Source: JAVXAG01 sp040307645
GTDB lineage: Bacteria > Bacillota > Clostridia > Peptostreptococcales > Anaerovoracaceae
DNA: 62,101 nt
Reading direction: 5' to 3'
Assembly: GCA_040307645.1 (NCBI GenBank)
Contig: JAWRJF010000045.1
Span: 1-62,101, forward strand
The notes under the pieces are model-generated. The model saw only the letters and a list, made by a program, of their open reading frames with translations, ran no database searches and was not told where the DNA came from. The translations under genes and the position numbers were made by a program. This document shows positions 27,955-35,671 of the stretch, one piece after another; the stretch's first letter is position 1; each line of letters starts with the position of its first letter.

Positions 27955-28896
27955 ATGTGTAATGATTCATTAGTATATTTAAGCAAGGTTTTCTCCAATG
28001 AACATGGTACTTCTTGCCCAATTCTAAAAAATATTACAACCGATTCCGCCAACTTTACTCAAAGGATAACCTTCGAAGACAACGATGATCGTAGAGATAT
28101 GTGCAATTGTGGATGTGTATTCAATTGTAATTGCAATGGTTTTGAAATGAATGACAACATGACGTTTTCAATAAATAGTACACAGGTAATAATTAATGAT
28201 TTTAACCTGGCAAACCCAGGCGGGTTAACAGAAAATAATGTTACAGTTAACGGTTTACCCGTAGACAATATCGATAGCTTTAATCAGAGATACATGGCAA
28301 GCACTTACGATCTTATGTCACAGATTGTAAAATGTAGCTGTATAGAGAAAGGGCTTCCTACTCCGGTTTTCTTTATGGTCACAGGAGCAGGTCCATGGCT
28401 AGTTAGGGTAACCTTTGTTATAGAAGGCACAATATATGATTGTGGAACATGTAGAAACTTTAAGCTTTGTATTTCTTCTAAAGAAAATTCTCCAATTGCA
28501 ATTCCATCTCAATCAACTTTTTCAATCCCATGTATCAGCCTTCCTTGCACAACTGATGGAATCGCGCCAGTAATCAATTTCCAGTTTAATGCTGTTGGAA
28601 GCCTTCTTTCTCCTGAGTTATCCGTTGTACCGGGGGAAACATGTCAGTTAAGACTTACAACTACCCTAGTTTTAGAGCCAACAATAAATGTTGAAGTAAC
28701 AAGAGAGACTTTATTTAGGACTAAAGCAGAAGAGATTATGCAGCCTTGCGATGAGCTGTCCTTATGCATGAATTGTGATAGGGATTTTGGCTGTAGAGAT
28801 CCAAGAAGAGATGAATGCCCAAAATGTCATGAAGATAATAATCCCAATAAAATAATTTGCTGTCAATACAATGGCATGAACGGTATGAGCTGGTAA
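27955..28896 (+). CDS. Cysteine-rich protein of unknown function
   Basis: A 313-residue protein I do not recognise. It has 23 cysteines, in clusters MCNCGCVFNCNC (about residues 49-60), KCSC (about 127), DCGTC (about 163) and a C-terminal set with LCMNCDRDFGC, CPKC and ICC. The middle is beta-rich and polar. There is no signal peptide or membrane helix. RBS GAGAGGT precedes the ATG. The gene stands alone, divergent from mraZ, with a strong terminator behind it and a possible mother-cell sigma promoter in front. By composition and context it could be a spore-coat or exosporium protein crosslinked by disulphides; this is inference only. Confidence 0.75.
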   Translation: MCNDSLVYLSKVFSNEHGTSCPILKNITTDSANFTQRITFEDNDDRRDMCNCGCVFNCNCNGFEMNDNMTFSINSTQVIINDFNLANPGGLTENNVTVNGLPVDNIDSFNQRYMASTYDLMSQIVKCSCIEKGLPTPVFFMVTGAGPWLVRVTFVIEGTIYDCGTCRNFKLCISSKENSPIAIPSQSTFSIPCISLPCTTDGIAPVINFQFNAVGSLLSPELSVVPGETCQLRLTTTLVLEPTINVEVTRETLFRTKAEEIMQPCDELSLCMNCDRDFGCRDPRRDECPKCHEDNNPNKIICCQYNGMNGMSW

Positions 28897-28901
28897 TAAC
28901 A

Positions 28902-28930
28902 ATAGAGCTGCGTTTAAAACGCAGCTCTAT
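28902..28930. terminator. Bidirectional terminator between convergent genes
   Basis: ATAGAGCTGCG pairs with CGCAGCTCTAT around a TTTAAAA-type loop. It is followed by CTTTATT on the plus strand and TTGTTATT on the minus strand. It ends the cysteine-rich gene and the 5'-nucleotidase gene. Confidence 0.85.
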
Positions 28931-28935
28931 CTTTA

Positions 28936-30918
28936 TTACCATTTGCTATTATATTTATTTTTTCTATTACTAAATATTGGTTGTTCTTTATATTTTCGCT
29001 TATACCGTTTCCTTGAATACCCCCTACTTCTCCTAATTATTCCTACAATTAAGAATACAATAAAGACTACTACAGCAATAAATAAAATCCCGACGCCCAG
29101 TACAATCCAAAAAATCTTGTTTGGATTTCTTAGTATGTCTAAAATCCTAGTACTATCACTTAGGATTTTTCTGCCTTGAAGCTGGGAATATTCTGCAGGG
29201 ACCCTGTCCTTTGGAAAAGAATCTATGTATTTAGTCAAGGACCACCATTCCTTTAATTCTTTTCCATTCCTCTTTTTAACAATATGTTTTTCAAAATCAT
29301 CTATAGGGTTTCCTTCTTTATCCTTAGGAGATATTTTTAGTAACCCAAACGACTGTTTTTCCACAGTCCCTAACATTTGGCAAGAGTATAGATCACCAAC
29401 AACCCTGTAAAGCTTTTTATTTTGGATTTCCTCAGTCTTTCCATTTCCTAAATCAAGGCTCACACCTGTAACCCTGTTTAGAAATAGTCTATGAGGATTA
29501 TACCAGTATTTTAACCCTGAAATATAAAGCCTAGCCGGCTCCATAATTTCGGAAACTGAAATATCAACCTCAGCCATGGTCTTAAGCTCAGCACCTGTTA
29601 GATATATGCTAACTAACGGATATCCAGCCATACCGTTTGGACCGATTCCCAAAGACAATGCATTAAAAGCATCTGCCACTGTGATTGGTCCTTTTTTAAA
29701 TGAACCTCTTACTACCCCAGAAGGTACCACTGCCACATCAACTTTTTCGTATGTTTTTCCTTCTGCTACCTTTACTCCATAGATAAATGAATCAGCAATA
29801 AGGTTCCCCAGAGTATCCTCTCCTTGTTTATCACCAAAGTCATCTATATCTGTAAAATTCAATCTATTGTATGCTAATATAGAATCAATGGAATATCCAT
29901 AATTAGAGAAATACCTTTTATCCACCAGTTCTCTAAATTCTAATATTTTATCTAATGTCTCTTCATCCTCAATTACATCCTTATCTAGGGATATCAATTT
30001 ATAGTCTTTTAATTTGTATCCATTTTTTCCTTTAGTAAATGTTACATAACCTAAGTTATCTGTGTACTGACCAACAGACCCTATTACCGTATTATTAATT
30101 ACTATAGGTTTACTTAACTCAGTATGACTATGTCCACTTAATATAAAGTCAATTCCTTCAACTTCTTTTGCCAGTATTTCATCTTCTGATTTTTCCGGAT
30201 CATTTTCATTGGTACCACTATGGGATAAACATACAATAAAGTCTACATCTTCTTTTGCTTTTATTTTCTTTACAACCTTATCAGCAGTTTTTACCGGATC
30301 TAAAAATTTCAAACCACTTTCCGGAGCATAACTATCTGCTTCCTTTCCCATAATGCCAAAAGCTGCTACTTTTATGCCGCCTTTATTTATTATGGTATAG
30401 TCTTTATATCCGTATTCTTCTAGTGCCTTTTTTAATTCCCCGGCGTCTTTCTTTAACTTTTTATCATTAAGTGTCCCTTCCCAATCTATATTTGAAATAA
30501 CTATCTGGGGAAGGTGTTCACTGGATTTTATGGCTGACTTTAACATTCTTGTAAGTCCTTTTGTTCTATGGTCATACTCATGATTACCTATTGTAGTAGC
30601 ATCAAAACCCAACAAACCCAGCATTCTAAGCTCCGTTGCAGTACTTTTATATATAGTTTGATAAGGTGTCCCCATAGAGAAATCTCCCCCGTCAAAAACA
30701 AAGATATTAGGATTTTGTTCTTTAAAATCTTTTAAAATAGTCGCCATCTTCGCCAGTCCGCCCGTTCCATCTTTAGATTCCAGGTGAGAATGTATATCAT
30801 GGGAAAAAGCTATAGATATTTCATTTTTAGTATTTCCTTTTGCCCCAAAGCTAATTGCTGGCACACACATTGAAATAAACAATACCAATGATAATGCAAC
30901 AGGAAATATTCTTTTCAT
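28936..30918 (-). CDS. Membrane-anchored 5'-nucleotidase / metallophosphoesterase
   Basis: A 660-residue surface enzyme. A signal peptide (KRIFPVALSLVLFISMCVPAIS) leads into a calcineurin-like domain with HDIHSH, FDGGDFSMGTP, IGNHEYDH, SHSG and LSGHSHTEL, then a 5'-nucleotidase C domain (about 340-560) with NLIADS. A C-terminal helix (about 610-635) and a basic tail would hold it in the membrane. The first metal motif has HDIH where relatives usually have NDxH. The ATG at 30918 (RBS AAAGGAGGAA) overlaps the DUF6125 stop as TAATG. Likely substrates are extracellular nucleotides. Confidence 0.9.
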   Translation of the reverse strand: MKRIFPVALSLVLFISMCVPAISFGAKGNTKNEISIAFSHDIHSHLESKDGTGGLAKMATILKDFKEQNPNIFVFDGGDFSMGTPYQTIYKSTATELRMLGLLGFDATTIGNHEYDHRTKGLTRMLKSAIKSSEHLPQIVISNIDWEGTLNDKKLKKDAGELKKALEEYGYKDYTIINKGGIKVAAFGIMGKEADSYAPESGLKFLDPVKTADKVVKKIKAKEDVDFIVCLSHSGTNENDPEKSEDEILAKEVEGIDFILSGHSHTELSKPIVINNTVIGSVGQYTDNLGYVTFTKGKNGYKLKDYKLISLDKDVIEDEETLDKILEFRELVDKRYFSNYGYSIDSILAYNRLNFTDIDDFGDKQGEDTLGNLIADSFIYGVKVAEGKTYEKVDVAVVPSGVVRGSFKKGPITVADAFNALSLGIGPNGMAGYPLVSIYLTGAELKTMAEVDISVSEIMEPARLYISGLKYWYNPHRLFLNRVTGVSLDLGNGKTEEIQNKKLYRVVGDLYSCQMLGTVEKQSFGLLKISPKDKEGNPIDDFEKHIVKKRNGKELKEWWSLTKYIDSFPKDRVPAEYSQLQGRKILSDSTRILDILRNPNKIFWIVLGVGILFIAVVVFIVFLIVGIIRRSRGYSRKRYKRKYKEQPIFSNRKNKYNSKW

Positions 30919-31454
30919 TATACTTCTTCCTCCTTTGGCTTTATAATAGTAAACCTCCAGCTGCAATGACAAGTTTCATCTGTTATCACAGGATAGCAAC
31001 TGATAGCTTCACATTGAAATCTATGGTCAATAGTTTTAGCGAAAACCCCATATTCAATTTCGCCTACTCTTTTACATGGATGAAATTCCATACCCTTTTT
31101 TTCTCTAGCATGTTGCACTCTGCACTCTAGTATCCTATAGATAAGAGTATTTTCATCTACTATTATTACCTCGTCCTTTGAAAAATTAGAATAAAATCTT
31201 AATTTTAAAGCTTTTGCAAGCCCTTCTACGCCACTGTTTTCAGGCAAATTCAAAAAACTCTTAATTTTATTACCTTCAATTTTAGAAAAATTATTCCAAA
31301 CTGCACAGTCATGGTCCATAGCATCATCCATACCATACTTTTTCTCAACTGATTGAAACCATAGTCCATCCATAGCTAACCAGTTTTTAGAATATATTTC
31401 TATTAAGTCTATTAACTGTTCCTTAGTAAATTCCTTTAAAAATTCGTTCTTCAT
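30918..31454 (-). CDS. DUF6125 family protein
   Basis: A 178-residue soluble protein with the look of DUF6125: LIDLIEIYSKNWLAMDGLWFQ at the start, then a beta-rich C-terminal half with RILECRVQHAREKKGMEFHPCK and a closing DETCHCSWRF. Conserved cysteine and histidine residues suggest metal or substrate binding, but no activity is established. It has its own promoter and is translationally coupled to the 5'-nucleotidase. Confidence 0.8.
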   Translation of the reverse strand: MKNEFLKEFTKEQLIDLIEIYSKNWLAMDGLWFQSVEKKYGMDDAMDHDCAVWNNFSKIEGNKIKSFLNLPENSGVEGLAKALKLRFYSNFSKDEVIIVDENTLIYRILECRVQHAREKKGMEFHPCKRVGEIEYGVFAKTIDHRFQCEAISCYPVITDETCHCSWRFTIIKPKEEEV

Positions 31455-31484
31455 AAATCTTACCTCATTTATATATTCACAATA

Positions 31485-31513
31485 ATTTTAACATATGTAA
31501 TTGTTTCTTGCAA
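31485..31513 (-). promoter_or_regulatory. Sigma-A-type promoter of the DUF6125/nucleotidase operon
   Basis: On the minus strand TTGCAA (31513-31508) and TAAAAT (31490-31485) are spaced by 17 bp, about 30 bases upstream of the gene start. Confidence 0.65.
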
Positions 31514-31570
31514 TGTAGATTAAACCTCTAGTTTTTTCAGCATTCGACTAGAATAAAAGGAATTAAAAAA

Positions 31571-31589
31571 ACCCTCTAAAAAAGAGGGT
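31571..31589 (-). terminator. Intrinsic terminator of the amino-acid ABC operon
   Basis: ACCCTCT / AGAGGGT stem with a 5-base loop, followed on the minus strand by TTTTTTTAATT. It lies 18 bases after the glnQ-like gene. Confidence 0.9.
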
Positions 31590-31606
31590 CCTTTCATTTT
31601 TCTACA

Positions 31607-32296
31607 TTATCGGCTAATAGTTGCAAGAAAGTTTTTTAATCTGTCTGTTTTAGGGTTATTGAATATCTGGTCCGGTGTACCTTCCTCAACAATTTTGCCA
31701 TGGTCCATAAAAATAACGCGATCTGCCACATCCCTTGCAAAAGACATTTCGTGAGTTACAATTATCATGGACATGTGTTTAAGTGCCAGTTTTCTCATTA
31801 CACTTAAAACTTCTCCTGTGATCTCAGGGTCAAGAGCAGATGTAGGTTCATCAAAAAGCATAACATCAGGAGACATTGCAAGTGCTCTTGCAATAGCAAT
31901 TCTTTGCTTTTGCCCACCTGAAATTTGTCCAGGGTAAACATCTGCTTTAGCTTCCAGGCCAACCATTTCAAGTAATTCCATAGCTTTTTTCTTGGTTTCC
32001 TGCCTGTTTTTATTTAGTACCTTAATTGGTGCATACATAATATTTTCTATACATGTCATGTGAGGGAACAGATTGAAATGTTGAAACACCATTCCTGTGG
32101 TACCGTTAACTTTTATTTCGCCTGAGGTTGCAGTCTCAAGACCATTTATAGTACGTAGCAGTGTACTTTTCCCTGATCCAGAAGGCCCTATAATGGCAAC
32201 AATTTCTCCTTTTGCCATAGAAAAATCCACTCCGTCAACTGCTGTTAATGACTTGAATTCTTTAACAATATTTTTCATTTCAACAATTTTTTCCAT
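31607..32296 (-). CDS. Polar amino-acid ABC transporter ATPase (GlnQ-like)
   Basis: A 229-residue ATPase that powers amino-acid uptake. Walker A GPSGSGKST, the Q-loop in GMVFQHFNLFPHMT, signature SGGQKQRIAIARAL and Walker B VMLFDEPTSALDPE are all intact. The stretch between the beta-sheet hairpin (SGEIKVNG) and the Q-loop is only a few residues, whereas most GlnQ proteins carry about 15-20 residues more there, so it is slightly shorter than the usual about 240. It ends the three-gene operon. Confidence 0.92.
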   Translation of the reverse strand: MEKIVEMKNIVKEFKSLTAVDGVDFSMAKGEIVAIIGPSGSGKSTLLRTINGLETATSGEIKVNGTTGMVFQHFNLFPHMTCIENIMYAPIKVLNKNRQETKKKAMELLEMVGLEAKADVYPGQISGGQKQRIAIARALAMSPDVMLFDEPTSALDPEITGEVLSVMRKLALKHMSMIIVTHEMSFARDVADRVIFMDHGKIVEEGTPDQIFNNPKTDRLKNFLATISR

Positions 32297-32299
32297 GAT

Positions 32300-32956
32300 T
32301 TAGACCTCCCCCTCTTTATATTTTGAATATTTTTTCTCAATAGCATTTTCAACTAGAGTCAATACAAAGGTAAGAGCTAAATAAAATACAGCTGCAACGA
32401 AATAAGCAGTCAATACTCCATCTCTATTTACAGCACCTTTACTTGCTTGTAATAATTCCATTACACCAATAGATGAGATCAGCGCAGTATCCTTGATCAA
32501 TACAATTGCTTCGTTTCCTATTGCAGGCAGCACGACTCTCACAGTCTGCGGTAATACAATCCCCAGAAAAGTCTGTTTCTTCGATAATCCAAGTGCGTGG
32601 GCCGCTTCATATTGTCCTTTGTCTATACTATTAATACCGCCCCTATATATTTCCGCAAAGTAGGCTGCGTAATTTAAAACAAAAGTAATTACGCTTGCTG
32701 TAAAGGGAGAAAATTTTATACCAAAGGCAATGGCAAGCCCAAAATAAAAGAAGAACAATTGTAGTAACAAAGGTGTTCCTCTGAATATAAATATGTATAA
32801 CTTACATAAGAATTTTATTGGCCAAAATCTAACATTACTACCTAGGGCAAAAGGCAGTCCCAAAGGAAGAGACAGTAGAAGTGTTCCTAAAAACACTAAT
32901 ACTGTCAACTCAAGTCCTTGTAATAGATTTGGCATTATTGAAATAATGTAATCCAT
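32300..32956 (-). CDS. Polar amino-acid ABC transporter permease
   Basis: A 218-residue HisM/GlnP-type permease with about five membrane helices. RGTPLLLQLFFFYFGLA and the coupling (EAA) loop YEAAHALGLSKKQTFLGIVLPQ are typical. It forms the channel with the ATPase encoded three bases downstream. Confidence 0.94.
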   Translation of the reverse strand: MDYIISIMPNLLQGLELTVLVFLGTLLLSLPLGLPFALGSNVRFWPIKFLCKLYIFIFRGTPLLLQLFFFYFGLAIAFGIKFSPFTASVITFVLNYAAYFAEIYRGGINSIDKGQYEAAHALGLSKKQTFLGIVLPQTVRVVLPAIGNEAIVLIKDTALISSIGVMELLQASKGAVNRDGVLTAYFVAAVFYLALTFVLTLVENAIEKKYSKYKEGEV

Positions 32957-32971
32957 TAATTATTTACCTCT

Positions 32972-33826
32972 CTATTTATCGTAACCTTTTAAAATAACAA
33001 TATTTTTTCCAAACCACTTGTTGCTGATTTCTTCTGCTTTTCCATTGTCAATGTTAGCCTTAATAGCTTCATTTATTTTTTCGGCCACATCTGTATCAGC
33101 TTTTCTACAAGCAATTGCATAAAAATCATCGCCAAAGTTAAAGTCACATGTTGTCATCTTTTCATCAGCCTTTAGATTTGCATTCTTATACTCTCCTAAA
33201 ACCTGATCTACAACTATTGCATCAACTCTACCTGATTTCATATCTAAAATTGCTTCATCAAAAGTAGGATACTCAGTTACATTATCACTATATTCATCCC
33301 ATAATTTTGACTGTTGCATAACCTTTAATGCTGAAGAATCAATTTGGGTACCAATTTTATAATTTTTAAGCTCTTTTTCAGATTTAATATTTATTTTCTT
33401 ATCAATAGTCATAATAATATTACAGTTATTTAAATACATATCTGTTAAAGCAAAAGCCTCTTTTCTTTCGTCTGTTACAGAAAGGCCATTCCAGATACAA
33501 TCAATATTCTTTGATTTTAATTCCATTTCCTTCGCATCCCAGTTAATTGGCTGGAATTCAACCTTTAGGCCTAATTCCTCAGCTACCGCTGTTGCAAGGT
33601 CAATATCAAAACCCACTAACTTGCCATCATTATCTCTAAATCCCATGGGTGCAAATGTATCGTCAAGACCTACCACTAAAGTTCCCTTACCCTCTATGTA
33701 GTCCCAGCCTGAAAGCTCTGCATCAGACTCTTCTTCCTTGTCACCACATGAAACCATTGTAAAAATACCAAGGACCATGACTAAAATAGCTAAAACACTT
33801 ACGATTTTTTTTAAATTCTTTTTCAT
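32972..33826 (-). CDS. Amino-acid ABC transporter substrate-binding lipoprotein
   Basis: A 284-residue family 3 solute-binding protein. It has a lipoprotein signal with lipobox MVSC (cysteine at about 27), an acidic linker, and a periplasmic-binding type II fold starting with KGTLVVGLDDTFAPMGFRD. The motif GFDIDLATAVAEELG follows, as in polar amino-acid binders. The exact ligand cannot be told. It is the first gene of the operon, with RBS GAGGAG. Confidence 0.93.
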   Translation of the reverse strand: MKKNLKKIVSVLAILVMVLGIFTMVSCGDKEEESDAELSGWDYIEGKGTLVVGLDDTFAPMGFRDNDGKLVGFDIDLATAVAEELGLKVEFQPINWDAKEMELKSKNIDCIWNGLSVTDERKEAFALTDMYLNNCNIIMTIDKKINIKSEKELKNYKIGTQIDSSALKVMQQSKLWDEYSDNVTEYPTFDEAILDMKSGRVDAIVVDQVLGEYKNANLKADEKMTTCDFNFGDDFYAIACRKADTDVAEKINEAIKANIDNGKAEEISNKWFGKNIVILKGYDK

Positions 33827-33908
33827 TTCTCTGCTCTCCTCGTCTAAATTAATTTCTATCTTTAAATTTTATCGCTTTAATAAGTTAAAGCACTAATGCA
33901 ATGAACAC

Positions 33909-33937
33909 ATCATACCTCGAATATCCATTTTTGTCAA
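33909..33937 (-). promoter_or_regulatory. Strong promoter of the amino-acid ABC operon
   Basis: TTGACA (33937-33932) and TATGAT (33914-33909) with 17 bp between, on the minus strand. The about 75-base leader contains an AT-rich dyad GCTTTAA / TTAAAGC (33874-33891) that could be an operator or weak hairpin. Confidence 0.8.
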
Positions 33938-34055
33938 CACTATTTTTAGATTTTTTTTATTTTGCCTAAGGATTGGCAGGTATAATATATTAGATGTTGA
34001 AAAGGATATTATATGAAAAGAAAAGTAAAGATTTAATTAAAAAGGAGCAGACAAA

Positions 34056-34862
34056 ATGATATCTAACCTCTTCACTATTATTGCCATTGCAACAACTCCA
34101 TATTTAACATTAAACATTCTTACAAGTCATAAAAACATGATTAATGGGATGTTATTTTCTTTGTTCCTTTTATTTCAAGGTCAAATCCTTCCTACCACCA
34201 TTATATTCGCAATACTTCTTATCATTTTTTTTTGGAGTAAAAGCCATGAAACGGAATTAAACAATACTTATGACATTAACGCAAACCAGCATTACAGATA
34301 TATAGCAATAGTTTTAAGAAGGTCATCATATCCCATGGTCTTGATTTTTATTATATCTATGACTGCTTTTTTTGCATTTGGTAACATCTATTTAAGTTCA
34401 GATATCTTTCAGTTAAATTTTCTAATTTTAACTCTTTCATATATTATATCTCCCTTTTTAGTAGGTATACTGTGCGACAAAATAAACCCATTCAACGTTG
34501 CCATAGCTTGTGCTTTTTTGTCAGAGGTTGCTCTTTTTTTAGCAATAAAAAGCCCTTCAAACAGTATTATTATTTCTATTAATTCTGTACTACTTGGATC
34601 TTGTATTAGTCCTATTACAATACTAATTCCTGCAATTACTTCCAGTTTTTATGGAAGCATAAACTTCAAAAAAATATATCCAAGGATTTTTCCATTTTTT
34701 ATTATATCATATTATATTTTTGCAAAAATGTATAATGACATTTCATCTGAATATGAAACTGTAAGTTCAATACTAATAATGCTTCTGGTTTTTTTTGTCT
34801 CAGCAGGGTGTTTCATCTTTATAGGGTTTAGAAGCAGGTTTGTGTTATTGCCTAAAAATTAA
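34056..34862 (+). CDS. Integral membrane protein, possibly MFS-related
   Basis: A 268-residue, very hydrophobic protein with about eight membrane helices. The centre reads YIISPFLVGILCDKINPFNVAIA, which resembles the loop 2-3 signature of major-facilitator transporters, but the length is about two-thirds of that family. It may be a reduced or divergent MFS protein; function unknown. RBS AAAAAGGAG is clear. It is on the plus strand, divergent from the ABC importer, and followed by the FtsX exporter genes. Confidence 0.7.
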   Translation: MISNLFTIIAIATTPYLTLNILTSHKNMINGMLFSLFLLFQGQILPTTIIFAILLIIFFWSKSHETELNNTYDINANQHYRYIAIVLRRSSYPMVLIFIISMTAFFAFGNIYLSSDIFQLNFLILTLSYIISPFLVGILCDKINPFNVAIACAFLSEVALFLAIKSPSNSIIISINSVLLGSCISPITILIPAITSSFYGSINFKKIYPRIFPFFIISYYIFAKMYNDISSEYETVSSILIMLLVFFVSAGCFIFIGFRSRFVLLPKN

Positions 34863-34953
34863 ATTATTTATAAATTTTATAAAAAATCAAACGCAGCAAG
34901 GTTTATTATGATAGAATATAAAACATAATAAAATATCTAGGAGGCATGTTGAT

Positions 34954-35658
34954 ATGGCTGGGTTTGTTGAATTTAATAATGTAAAAAAAGTATACCACAT
35001 GGGTGAAGTTTCTATTGAAGCGCTTCGCGATGCAACCTTCGAAATAGAAAAAGGAGAAATCTGTGTAATTGTTGGAGCCTCTGGTGCAGGAAAAACCACT
35101 CTGCTTAATATTTTAGGTGGTATGGATACACTGACAGCAGGAAGCGTATTCCTTGATGGAAAAGAAATATCGAAATTTAACCAAAAACAACTTACAACAT
35201 ACAGAAGATACGATATAGGTTTTGTCTTTCAATTTTATAATCTTGTTCAGAACCTTACTGCTTTAGAAAATGTTTCACTTGCAACACAAATATGCAAAGA
35301 ACCTCTCGATGCAGAAGAAGTCTTAAAAGAAGTTGGACTTGAACATAGAATGAATAACTTTCCAGCCCAGCTTTCCGGTGGAGAACAACAACGTGTTGCT
35401 ATTGCCAGAGCACTTGCTAAAAATCCAAAGCTTCTATTATGTGATGAACCAACAGGAGCATTAGACTATAATACAGGAAAGGCCATTCTAAAGTTACTTC
35501 AAGATACCGCCCGAAAAAACAATATGACAGTTGTAATTATAACTCATAATCAGGCAATCACAGCCATGGCAGATAGAGTTATAAAAGTAAAAAACGGAAC
35601 CGTCTATTCCGTAAAGAAGAATAGTAGCATTATCCCTGTAGAAAATATTGAATGGTAA
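34954..35658 (+). CDS. ABC transporter ATPase, MacB/LolD type
   Basis: A 234-residue ATPase. Walker A GASGAGKTT, Q-loop FVFQFYNLV, signature LSGGEQQRVAIARALA, Walker B LLLCDEPTGALD and the switch histidine in VIITHNQ are intact. DEPTGALD is typical of the MacB/FtsE group that works with FtsX-type permeases. RBS AGGAGG precedes the ATG. The partner permease begins 13 bases downstream. Confidence 0.93.
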   Translation: MAGFVEFNNVKKVYHMGEVSIEALRDATFEIEKGEICVIVGASGAGKTTLLNILGGMDTLTAGSVFLDGKEISKFNQKQLTTYRRYDIGFVFQFYNLVQNLTALENVSLATQICKEPLDAEEVLKEVGLEHRMNNFPAQLSGGEQQRVAIARALAKNPKLLLCDEPTGALDYNTGKAILKLLQDTARKNNMTVVIITHNQAITAMADRVIKVKNGTVYSVKKNSSIIPVENIEW

Positions 35659-35671
35659 AAGGTGTGATTTT

